Of a stretch of 64,000 nt of DNA, positions 46,845 through 55,500 are shown in pieces. Source of the stretch: Winkia neuii subsp. neuii DSM 8576. GTDB lineage: Bacteria; Actinomycetota; Actinomycetes; Actinomycetales; Actinomycetaceae. The notes under the pieces were generated by a model. It saw only the letters and a program-made list of their open reading frames with translations, made no database searches and had not been told where the DNA came from. The DNA is taken from assembly GCF_000420405.1 (NCBI RefSeq), contig NZ_ATUW01000001.1, forward strand, positions 215,072-279,071. The letters run 5' to 3'. A program made the translations under genes and the position numbers. Every line of letters starts with the position of its first letter. Position 1 is the stretch's first letter.

Positions 46845-47522
46845 GTGGACGCAAATATTATCCGTCAGGTACCGCTATTCGAAGGGCTCGACGAGGCCAC
46901 GCTTGGCGAGCTTTACCAGAAGATGTCTGAAGTTACGCTTCGCCGTGGCGAGGTGCTCTTCGAGGAAAACGACGACGCAGACCGGCTCTACATTGTCACC
47001 GAGGGCAAGGTGAAGCTGGGGCACACTACTTCCGATGGCCGCGAGAACTTGTTGGCGATTCTTGGCCCAGGCGAAATTTTGGGTGAGCTCACCTTGTTCG
47101 ACCGTGGCACTCGTTCTGGAACTGCCACCGCTATTTCTTCTACTCGGTTGCTGTCGCTGGCACACACCGATTTGATGGCGTTCATCGATTCGCATCCGCA
47201 GATGGCCAAGCTGATGCTGCGCGATCTGGCTGGCCGTTTGCGCCGCACTAACGAGGCGTTGGCCGACATGGTCTTTTCTGACGTGCCCGGCCGCGTTGCT
47301 AAGGCGCTGGTTGATTTGGCTGAGCGTTTCGGTTCGCGTACCGACGAGGGCGTGCACGTTCCCCACGATCTTACCCAGGAAGAGCTGGCTCAGTTGGTTG
47401 GGGCTTCGCGCGAAACTGTGAACAAGTCGCTGGCGGAGTTCGGCTCCCGCGGGTGGATTCGTTTGGAGGGCCGTGCGGTAATGCTGCTTGACCTTGAGCG
47501 TTTGGTTCGCCGCGCCCGCTAG
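46845..47522 (+). CDS. Crp/Fnr-family regulator (GlxR/Crp type)
   Basis: 225 residues from GTG 46845, placed by a perfect GAGGAGG; an ATG at 46815 in frame would add ten residues without support. Cyclic-nucleotide-binding domain with PGEILGELTLFDRGTRSGTATA (phosphate-binding cassette GEL...RSxTA), the long dimer helix, and an HTH DLTQEELAQLVGASRETVNKSL. Size and context match Rv3676 (Crp), so cAMP is the expected ligand. A strong terminator follows. Confidence 0.92.
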   Translation: MDANIIRQVPLFEGLDEATLGELYQKMSEVTLRRGEVLFEENDDADRLYIVTEGKVKLGHTTSDGRENLLAILGPGEILGELTLFDRGTRSGTATAISSTRLLSLAHTDLMAFIDSHPQMAKLMLRDLAGRLRRTNEALADMVFSDVPGRVAKALVDLAERFGSRTDEGVHVPHDLTQEELAQLVGASRETVNKSLAEFGSRGWIRLEGRAVMLLDLERLVRRAR

Positions 47523-47534
47523 TTTAATTCTGTG

Positions 47535-47570
47535 CAAGAGCCCGAGCCTCGTGCTCGGGCTCTTGTTTTG
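47535..47570 (+). terminator. Terminator of the crp gene
   Basis: Perfect 12-bp stem CAAGAGCCCGAG / CTCGGGCTCTTG, seven-base loop, then TTTTG. Confidence 0.88.
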
Positions 47571-47576
47571 CCTGCA

Positions 47577-47624
47577 GGCCTCGCCCTCGCGCACCCCCGG
47601 TGCACCTAGCGCGAGGGCGAGGCC
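47577..47624. repeat. 16-bp perfect inverted repeat built on CGAGGGCG
   Basis: GGCCTCGCCCTCGCGC at 47577-47592 pairs with its exact complement at 47609-47624 around a 16-base loop. Each arm contains one copy of the abundant CGAGGGCG octamer. It lies between two convergent genes and two terminators. Confidence 0.7.
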
Positions 47625-47698
47625 GCTTTCTACCGCCAAAGTTTACTAACAAGCAAGCTTGCTAACAGGCCCGGACCCGCGCCTAAAGCGGCTACACA

Positions 47699-47736
47699 AA
47701 AATTCCCCGCCACCTGCAATGGCGACGGGGAATTTT
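47699..47736 (-). terminator. Terminator of the RidA operon
   Basis: 11-bp arms AAAATTCCCCG / CGGGGAATTTT with a 16-base interior; on the minus strand the stem ends in TTTTTGTG. Confidence 0.7.
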
Positions 47737-47777
47737 ACGTACTGGTTGCGCTGCGCGAAATGCGCAGTGCTGCAGTG

Positions 47778-48242
47778 CTACTTGGTGGTAAAGACGACCT
47801 CGACCTCGACGGGAGCGCCGAGCGGCAAAGCCGCAACCCCAACGGCGGAACGCACGTGGGGTTCGTCGAAGAGCTCACCGAAGAACAGCGAGGCGCCGTT
47901 AGCTACCTGAGCCTGCTCGGTGAAATCGGGCTTGGAAGAAACGAAGGCGGTTACGGCCTCGACGCCGGTAATCGCATCTTCACTGCCGGCGATTGCAACA
48001 GCGGCGGCAAGCGCGTTCAGGGCGCAGGCACGGGCGGCGTCCTGAGCATCTTCCAAAGATACTTCGCCCTGGCCTACGTGGCCGGTAGCGACTAGCTGGC
48101 CGTCGCGCATGGGCAACTGCCCGGAAGTGCGAATTTTGCCTTCGCCGATTTGGCGAGCTGGGGTGTAGGCGGCAACAGGGGGAACCACCTTGGGCAGTTC
48201 GATACCTTGTTCTTTCAGACGTGCAGAGAGTGCTTCACTCAT
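47778..48242 (-). CDS. RidA family protein
   Basis: 154 residues of the YjgF/YER057c/RidA fold, long for the family because of an N-terminal SARLKEQGIELPKVVPPVA extension. IRTSGQLPMRDGQL and a VRSAVGVAALPLGAPVEVEVV end are visible; the latter has the conserved Arg-Ser-Ala/Thr motif that binds the imine or enamine. RidA proteins deaminate reactive enamines. Coupled by ATGA to the DUF4177 gene before it, as in Rv3678c-Rv3678A. Confidence 0.88.
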   Translation of the reverse strand: MSEALSARLKEQGIELPKVVPPVAAYTPARQIGEGKIRTSGQLPMRDGQLVATGHVGQGEVSLEDAQDAARACALNALAAAVAIAGSEDAITGVEAVTAFVSSKPDFTEQAQVANGASLFFGELFDEPHVRSAVGVAALPLGAPVEVEVVFTTK

Positions 48243-48397
48243 TCAACTGGCCTCTTCAAATATGCGACTAGATTGTCCGAACCGGTTGGTCCGGGGATGA
48301 CGGCGACGAGTTCCCACCCGTCGGCGCCCCACTGGTCAAGTATCTGCTTTGTGGCGTGTGTTAGCAACGGAATGGTTGCGTATTCCCATTTAGTCAT
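48239..48397 (-). CDS. Small DUF4177-like protein
   Basis: 52 residues: TKWEYATIPLLTH, ILDQWGADGWELVAVIPGP, VAYLKRPVE, the characteristic DUF4177 pattern (W-E-Y, GWELV, aylKRP). It starts at ATG 48397 six bases after TAGGAT on the minus strand and overlaps RidA by ATGA. Counterpart of Rv3678A. Function unknown. Confidence 0.8.
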   Translation of the reverse strand: MTKWEYATIPLLTHATKQILDQWGADGWELVAVIPGPTGSDNLVAYLKRPVE

Positions 48398-48484
48398 GCC
48401 CTAATCCTATCGGGTGCGGCCTAGATTGTTGGGCCCATTTTTTGCGGGAGAGCCGCAGAGGGCGCCCCCCACCTGCAAGAGTGT

Positions 48485-48817
48485 TTATTTGCGCACTCGG
48501 GCGAGGACCCTGGGGATGTGGGGGCTGCGAATTTCTTCAGCTAATGGCGAGGGCGAGTTTTCCAGCCAGTCCGCCCAGTCGGTAATGTTGGGCATTTGCC
48601 GGAGCATCGCCCGCCGTTCGCGTTCAGTGAGCCCGCCCCACACCCCAAAGTTAGCTTCGGATTGGAGGGCGTCGGCTAGGCATTGCAGGCGCACTTCGCA
48701 GCTGTAACAACGGGTTCTAACCTGGCGTTGGGCGGCTCCTTGGACGAACAGTGCGTCTGGTTCGTCTTGTGCGCACAGGGCTTTTGCGGCCCAGGTTTGA
48801 TCTCCGTTCAAATTCAT
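48485..48817 (-). CDS. WhiB-family iron-sulfur regulator
   Basis: 110 residues. Cluster Cys are at C15 and in RCYSCEVRLQC (C-x2-C-x5-C); GVWGGLTERERRA is the conserved turn and basic DNA-binding segment. WhiB proteins bind a [4Fe-4S] cluster and act with the sigma factor. Divergence from a PonA2-type gene matches WhiB4 (Rv3681c), an oxidative-stress regulator, but the subtype is inferred from context. Confidence 0.9.
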   Translation of the reverse strand: MNLNGDQTWAAKALCAQDEPDALFVQGAAQRQVRTRCYSCEVRLQCLADALQSEANFGVWGGLTERERRAMLRQMPNITDWADWLENSPSPLAEEIRSPHIPRVLARVRK

Positions 48818-48988
48818 TGCAGCTTAGACCCTTCGTTGTTTTGGCTTCGTTGCCTAAGTGTGACGGTACCTACATTTCTTATTTTTGTCCATGCGGGAAC
48901 GCACTTTTTGGTTTGGCTCGTAGCTAACGAGCTAGTAACAATGTCCCCATTGTGGGTAAGTCTCTTATCATTTATCTGCCAGATTGTT

Positions 48989-48994
48989 TAGGCT
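48989..48994 (+). promoter_or_regulatory. -10 box of a leaderless promoter (penicillin-binding protein)
   Basis: TAGGCT, six bases, ATG 49001, with no ribosome-binding site in between. Confidence 0.45.
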
Positions 48995-49000
48995 AAAGGC

Positions 49001-51271
49001 ATGTCGAAATCTTCTGGGTCTTCTAGGTTTGATGCGCTGGTGACCGGGGCGCGTCCTGTTTCTACGAAGCAGTACCGCCACCTGCTGGTGTCTATGGCTG
49101 CCATGGTTGGCCTTTGCGCAATCTTTTTAGCAGGCCTTTCTATTCCTGCAATTGGTATGGCGGGTATGGCTACCACGCAGGGCACCCAGGCGTTTTCTAA
49201 GATGCCGGGCGAATTCGAGGCCCTGCCCCCGTCGCAGCAGTCGATTATTGAGGCTTCCGACGGCACCGAGTTGGCGCGTTTTTACGCCGAAGATCGCATT
49301 GTGGTGCCACTCGAGAAGATGTCTCCGTGGATCCAGAAGGCCGCGGTGGCAATCGAAGATAGGCGCTTTTTTGATCACGGCGGCATCGACGTTATGGGCA
49401 TGTCGCGCGCACTTGTCAACAACTTCCTTGGGGGCGACACCGAGGGCGCTTCCACCCTCACCCAGCAGTACGTGAAGAACACGTTGATAGAAACCGCACT
49501 GCAGAAGAACGATCCGCTGGCTAGGGCGAAGGCCGAGGAACATTCGGTTTCGCGCAAGCTGCGCGAGGCCAAGTACGCGATCACTCTCGAAAAGAAGATG
49601 TCCAAGAAGAAGATCTTGGAAGGTTATTTGAACATTGCGCCTTTCGGGCCCAACGTCTACGGCACTGAGGCGGCCGCCCATCACTACTTCTCGAAGCCCG
49701 GCAAAGAACTGTCTATTGGCGAGGCCGCGTTGCTGGCCGGCATTACGCAAAATCCGATTGGGTTCAACCCGCTCCAGCACCCGCAAAAGGCCCAGGATAG
49801 GCGCAACCAGGTGTTGTTCACGATGCTCGAAACAAAGGCAATCACTAACGAGCAGTACCAGGAGGCCAAGGCCCAAAAGGTGCAGGACATGTTGAAGCCG
49901 TCCAACACCCCGCAAGGTTGTGGCGCTGCCGGGGATGCCGCCCACTTCTGCGCCTACGTAGTTCACGAGATCTACCAGAACGAGGCTTTCGGAAAAGACA
50001 TTGCCGAGCGGCGCAATCTGCTCATGCGCGGCGGCTTGCGGATTCGCACTACTTTGGATAAGCGCATGCAAGATGCGGCGGCCAAAGCAGCCACCACTGC
50101 GATCCCAATCAACGATCCTTCCGACGCTCGTATTGCTATCACTTCTGTTCGCCCGGGTACAGGCGAGATTTTGGCGATGGCCCAGAACACGAACTTTGGT
50201 TCTAACACCGACAAGGATCCTTCGGCTACCGAGCAGGTTTTCGCAGCCGACGAGGATCACGGCGGCGGCGCGGGCTACCAGACCGGGTCGTCGTTCAAGC
50301 CCATCACTTTGGCCGCCTGGTTCGAAGCCGGCTATTCCCCCTACGCGGTAGTTGGCGGGCGCACAAACTATTCGGCCTCGGACTGGAACATAGGCGATTG
50401 CGACGCGGCTCCCGACGCCTGGCAGGTTCACAACAACGAGAACTTCTCGCCTAGAGCAACCACCGTGTTGCAAGGTACGCAGCGCTCGCTAAACACCACC
50501 TACGCGGGCATGGCTTCGCGCCTGGACCTTTGCAAGATCAAGGATGTGGCCAAGCGCGTGCATGCCGTTCCTGGGGATGGGTCAAATCCCACCTTCCGCC
50601 CCTCCGATATTTTGGGTTCGGGGTCGGTGCCTCCGCTCAATATGGCTAACGCGTTCGCTACTTTTGTAAACAAGGGCGAATACTGCAAACCGCTGGCGAT
50701 CAGCGCCGTTACCGACGCTTCCGGCAAGAAGCTGAAGGTGCCGCAAAAGTCTTGCAAGAAGGCTATGGACAAGGGCCCAGCCGAGCAAACTACTTGGACC
50801 TTGGAGCGTACCTACAACTCGTACAGTTCCTTGGGCTATGCCTCTATTGGGCGTCCGGCTATTGCTAAGACGGGTACTACTACCGGCCCGTCGGATGCTT
50901 GGATTGTGGGTTCCACCCCTGACATTTCCACTTCGGTGTGGGTGGGCCACGCCCAGGGCATTGCTCCTTTGGCCGACGTAGTCGTTGGGGGCCGCTACTT
51001 CGACATCATGTACGGTTCTACCCTGCCGGCCAACACTTGGCAGGCCTACATGCGGGCGGCCCACGAGGGGATTGCGGCGCGCGGTTTCGACTATTCTGAC
51101 ATAGGCTCTAACTCCCGCAGGGCCGAACCGCGCAGGCAGGCACCCGCCCAGCAACCACAGCGGCAAGAGCCCAGGCAGCAACCTGAGCCGGAAGAGCCCG
51201 AGCCAGCCCCGAAGCCCAGCGAGGAGCCGTCTACCACGGTCACCGAGACCACCATTATTGAGGAACGTTGA
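49001..51271 (+). CDS. Bifunctional class A penicillin-binding protein (PonA2-like)
   Basis: 756 residues. One N-terminal membrane helix (about 30-60), a GT51 glycosyltransferase domain with AIEDRRFFDHGG (Glu119), TLTQQYVKN and RKLREAKYAITLEKK, then a transpeptidase domain with GSSFKP (Ser430, Lys433), SLN and KTGTTT (Lys623). The C-terminal 50 residues are Pro/Gln/Glu-rich. It polymerises and cross-links peptidoglycan outside the membrane. No PASTA domains are visible. Position next to whiB and a metallophosphoesterase matches ponA2. Confidence 0.94.
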   Translation: MSKSSGSSRFDALVTGARPVSTKQYRHLLVSMAAMVGLCAIFLAGLSIPAIGMAGMATTQGTQAFSKMPGEFEALPPSQQSIIEASDGTELARFYAEDRIVVPLEKMSPWIQKAAVAIEDRRFFDHGGIDVMGMSRALVNNFLGGDTEGASTLTQQYVKNTLIETALQKNDPLARAKAEEHSVSRKLREAKYAITLEKKMSKKKILEGYLNIAPFGPNVYGTEAAAHHYFSKPGKELSIGEAALLAGITQNPIGFNPLQHPQKAQDRRNQVLFTMLETKAITNEQYQEAKAQKVQDMLKPSNTPQGCGAAGDAAHFCAYVVHEIYQNEAFGKDIAERRNLLMRGGLRIRTTLDKRMQDAAAKAATTAIPINDPSDARIAITSVRPGTGEILAMAQNTNFGSNTDKDPSATEQVFAADEDHGGGAGYQTGSSFKPITLAAWFEAGYSPYAVVGGRTNYSASDWNIGDCDAAPDAWQVHNNENFSPRATTVLQGTQRSLNTTYAGMASRLDLCKIKDVAKRVHAVPGDGSNPTFRPSDILGSGSVPPLNMANAFATFVNKGEYCKPLAISAVTDASGKKLKVPQKSCKKAMDKGPAEQTTWTLERTYNSYSSLGYASIGRPAIAKTGTTTGPSDAWIVGSTPDISTSVWVGHAQGIAPLADVVVGGRYFDIMYGSTLPANTWQAYMRAAHEGIAARGFDYSDIGSNSRRAEPRRQAPAQQPQRQEPRQQPEPEEPEPAPKPSEEPSTTVTETTIIEER

Positions 51272-52191
51272 TCCGCGCGGCTAAGGTTTTAGGTGCCGGC
51301 GCGCTCGTTGGCCTGGCTGGTCTGGTTTGGGGCAGCGTGGAGCGACGCTTCCCCAAGGTCACGGCGGTTAGCGTTCCGGGCAGGCCTGGCACTGCCCGCC
51401 TGCGCATTTTGCAGGTTGCCGACGCTCATTTGTGGCCTTCCCAGCGGTGGGAGGTGGACTTCATCGCCTCCGCGGCAGATGTGCCGTTTTCGTTGTGCGT
51501 AAATACCGGCGACAATTTTTCGGATCCGGGCGCCCTCGACATGGCCAAGCAGGCGTTTGCTCCGCTGCTAAGGCGGCCCGGGGTGTTCACGTTTGGTTCT
51601 AACGACTATTTTGGGCCCCACTTTAAGAATCCGTTCCGGTATTTCTTTGGTACTTCTTCTGCCGACGAGCGCCCCGAAGTCCCGGATTTGCCGCACGCCG
51701 CACTCGCCGAGTTTTTTGAGGGCGCCTGGCAGGATGTGCGCAACAGGGCCGTAGATTTACAGGTGCGGGCTTTGCCTGCCGAGGGCGATCCTGCCCCTGT
51801 TGCCAACGTTTCGATTATGGGAGTTGACGACCCGCACATTGACCGGGACCGGGTTCCTTCCCCGCCCGCCGGCTGGGAGCAGGCAGACCTGCGCATAGGG
51901 GTATCCCACGCCCCCTATCGGCGGGTGTTAGACGCCTTCACCGAGGCTGGGGCCGATCTGATTATTTGCGGGCACACCCACGGCGGCCAAGTGCGCGTGC
52001 CGTTTGTTGGCGCTTTAGTAAATAATTCCGACATTCCCCTGGAGTATGCGTCCGGCCTGCACGACTGGTGCGCGGGCGGGCGCACCGCCAAGCTGTTCGT
52101 GTCCAAGGGGCTTGGCACCTCGAAAACAGCGCCACTGCGGTTTTGGTGCCGCCCCGAGATTGCTTTTATCGATATAAACCCCGCAAACTGA
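51268..52191 (+). CDS. Metallophosphoesterase
   Basis: 307 residues with an N-terminal hydrophobic stretch (possible signal anchor, AKVLGAGALVGLAGLVWG). Metal ligands of the calcineurin-like fold: VADAHLW (DxH), TGDNF (GDN), GSNDYFG (variant of GNHD), GVSHAPY and GHTHGGQV. TTG start overlaps the penicillin-binding protein stop, so they are coupled. Counterpart of Rv3683. Substrate unknown; homologues act near the envelope. Confidence 0.88.
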   Translation: MIRAAKVLGAGALVGLAGLVWGSVERRFPKVTAVSVPGRPGTARLRILQVADAHLWPSQRWEVDFIASAADVPFSLCVNTGDNFSDPGALDMAKQAFAPLLRRPGVFTFGSNDYFGPHFKNPFRYFFGTSSADERPEVPDLPHAALAEFFEGAWQDVRNRAVDLQVRALPAEGDPAPVANVSIMGVDDPHIDRDRVPSPPAGWEQADLRIGVSHAPYRRVLDAFTEAGADLIICGHTHGGQVRVPFVGALVNNSDIPLEYASGLHDWCAGGRTAKLFVSKGLGTSKTAPLRFWCRPEIAFIDINPAN

Positions 52192-52559
52192 CCGGAGCTA
52201 GCGGCCTCGCATCCGTAGCACCCAAAGCACAACCGGGCGGCGGCCCCCTAGGGGAACCCCCGCGCGCTCACACCACCCGGCAGAGTTACCACAAGCTCGC
52301 TATAAGCAATCTGCGCGCCTGATAAAGCATTTATTTCACACTTATAATATTTTCCATTCCGGCTCGCATTTTGTTCTAAAACGACCTTATTACTGCCCTA
52401 AGTAATAGCTATTTTCCATTCATTCCTGTCGCCTTTTTGCATGCGCTTAGAGCACATAAATACAGGTGGGCAGGACTTTGAACGGTTGGTAATATCTTGT
52501 GCGATTCTGCAACCACAATTATACAAAATTGTGTAACACGCACGAATGTGAAAAGGAAA
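52192..52559. other. AT-rich promoter region of the surface-protein gene
   Basis: No gene. A CCCCTAGGGG palindrome lies at 52245-52254. From 52320 on it is markedly AT-rich. The 12-mer TATTTTCCATTC occurs twice, 62 bases apart (52348 and 52410). An inverted repeat at 52514-52533 lies 26 bases before the start codon. Confidence 0.55.
52514..52533. promoter_or_regulatory. Inverted repeat, candidate operator of the surface-protein gene
   Basis: CACAATT, six bases, AATTGTG: perfect seven-base arms just upstream of the start codon and ribosome-binding site, with a TATAC core between them that could be part of a promoter. Confidence 0.45.
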
Positions 52560-55500
52560 ATGAATAAAAAACTGCTAACAAAAAGCAGCTACGGCAGTTC
52601 TAAGCATGCGCTTACTGCCCTAGTTGCCGGCGCTCTAGCAACTTCTTTGCTGACTGCGCCCGCCGTTGCGGCTGAGAATTCAGCTTCCACGCCGCAGCCA
52701 GATCCGAACCAGACCATGCAAGAGGTTGACAAGACCGAGGCCGGCTACGCGGCTGCCCTACAAAACTTGCCTGAGACTGTAAAGAACAACACCTTTGCCG
52801 ACAACGCCTTCACGGCTGCAGCAGACAAGCTGAACCTGAAGCCCGGTGCCATCAAAGAGGTAAACGAGCTAGGCGGCTGGCGAGCCATAGACGGCGGCAC
52901 GTTCGCCGTTGCAAAGGCTCGCAAGGACGGCCTGTACCTAAACTCCATGTTGGGCTCTTCCACTACGAATGTTCAGGAACATCCCAATACCGCAGACCAG
53001 TGGAACCCCGAGGTCCAGTACTTCGTAAACGAGCAGGCTACCGGCAAGGCTCCATACGTGCTGGCCATCGGCCGCGGTTGGGATTATTTCAGCCAGCAGA
53101 CCGGTGCCCAAAAAATCAACGGTAAAAACTTTGTCCAACCGTTCCACGGCATCGAACGTTCCTTCAAGGCTTACTCGAAGGAATACGGCAGCCAGGTAGT
53201 TGTCGATTTCAATACCGGCTCCCTAGCCCAGACCTCACGGGCTGCCGGCTACACGGTGCGCGTGCTCGCCACCAAAGACGGCAAGGAAAGCGAAATCTAC
53301 ACAGCCTCCTTCGACCCGGGCAAGCAAGATGCCACCGCAAAATACACTGTCACCCCGTTCGGCGAGGGCAAGGGTACACCAACCTTTAACTACAACGAGG
53401 CTTCAAAAGAAGAAATCGCGGATGGCACAGCTATCCCCTACACCCGTTCTAAGACCGGGGGAACAGTCCAGTACGCCTCGCAGGCCACTTTCAAAAAGCC
53501 CGCTAACCTCGACGGCATAGAATCGGGGGCCCAAGGCCGTTTCACGTCTCGCCCGATCACTTTGGAAAAGGGCGTCACCGACTACAAGGTGCAGATCACC
53601 TCTGATTTTGATAACGACAACGGAGTATACGAATCCTGGGGCAGCGACTCCTCGCTAAAGTTGCAGCGCTCGGTAAAGCACTACGTAAACCCGCTGTTCA
53701 ACGGGTTCTACGTTGACCAGAAGACCGACCTAACCGCTAAAGAACTACTGAAGGCGCAACTCGCCGCCCTCAAGGCAAAGCGCGACGAATACGTCAAAGG
53801 CAAGTCGGATCCTTCTATCGCTAAACTCGACGAGGCCATCAAAGCTGCCGAAGACGCCGTAAACGCGCAGGACGTCAAGAAACTTAGCGAATACAAGGAG
53901 CTGGGCAAGAAGCTCACCGAATCCAAAGACCAGCTGATTGACATCACCGACGCTCTAAATGCGGTGCAAAAGGAGCTCGACAACAAGTTGGCTGAAATCA
54001 AGGACGCCCCCGGCGCCCTCGACGCTGACAAGGCTGAAGCCAAGAAGGCAGCCGAAGCTGCCGCCGAAAAAGCGAAGGCCGCAATCAAGGCAGTAGCTGC
54101 CAAGGAAGACCTACCCAAGGTGCGGGACGAGGGCGTAAACTCCATCAAAGCTGTAACCGTTTCCAACAAAGAAGCGCTAGCAGCTAAGGTGAATGACGAC
54201 CCGGCCTTCCAGAAGACTCCCGGCTACATAAACGCTAAAGAACAGAGCTTCCAGAACTCCGACGGCACCCCCAACGCCGAAAAGAACCAGAAGGCTTCCA
54301 AACACCTAAGCGACTACGAAGCCGCCCTACAAAAGGCTAAAGACGTCCTGGCTAAGCCGACCGCCACCCAGGACGAGGTCAACAAGGCCCTGGACGAGCT
54401 CAACAAGGCGCGCGCACCCTTCGCCTCCGAAGACGCCACCGACCTGGCGCCCCTGAAGGATTCACTAAACAAGAACGGACAGGTTGAAAAAACCGCCCCA
54501 ATCTACGTGAACGCCACCGGTGAAGAACAGCAAGCCTACGACCAGGCTATGAAGGCTGCCGAAGATCTTCTAAAAGATCCCAACGCCACCCAAAGCCAGG
54601 TGAACGCTGCCAAGAAGGCACTGGACGACGCTAAGGCCGCCCTCGACAAGCGGGCGACCGACAAGACCAAGCTATCTGCAGCTGTAACCGCTTCGGTAGA
54701 CAACAACGACGGCAAGACCAGCGTCTTCTACAAGAACGCAAAGAACCCGAACTACAAGGTCCCCGCAGGCACAGACCCGCAGGCCGCCAAGGGCTTTGCG
54801 GACGCCTACGACAAGGCTCTAGAAAACGCCAAGAAGGTCCTCGCCGACCCGCAGGCCACCCAGAAGCAGGTAGACGAAGCAACTGCCGCCCTGAAGAAGG
54901 CAGAAGCCGACTTGCAAAAGCTCAGCTCTGATCCCAAGGACCTGATCGAAGAAGTAAACAACCAGATCACCGTCCAAGGTCTGCCCGCATTTGCGAACCT
55001 CAAAGAAAAGGCACAAAAAGACGGTGCCGATTCGCAGGCTGCCAAAGATCTGGCCGCCTACGAGGATGCCGTAACCAAGGCAGGGGCCGCACTGTTGAAG
55101 TACCAAAATGCTGCCACAGATCCAGCCAACCAGCCTACCCAGCAGGAACTAGACGAGGCCAAAGCTGCACTGCAAGCCGCTCGCGACCTGGTGGACAAGT
55201 ACGCTACCGACACCCGCAAGTTGCAAAACGCCCTCGACAATGAAAAGGCCACCAAGGCCGGCCCCGCCTACGCCAACGCTGCTGCCCCAGCATACGTAGA
55301 CAAAGACGGCAAGCCGGATGCGGAAAAGAACAAGCAGGCCAAAGACGCCAAGGACGCCTACGACAAGGCGGTTGCCGACGGCAAGAAAGTCCTAGCTAAC
55401 CCGCAGGCCACCCAGGCTGAAGTAGATGCGGCCGAAAAGGCAATCGCTGACGCCGAAGCCGGCCTGGCCCCCTTCGCAACGGACGCCTCCCAGCTGGCTA

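Noticed and set aside
49127-50473. A 448-residue open frame on the minus strand
   Set aside because: Antisense to the penicillin-binding protein; no motif or start signal of its own.
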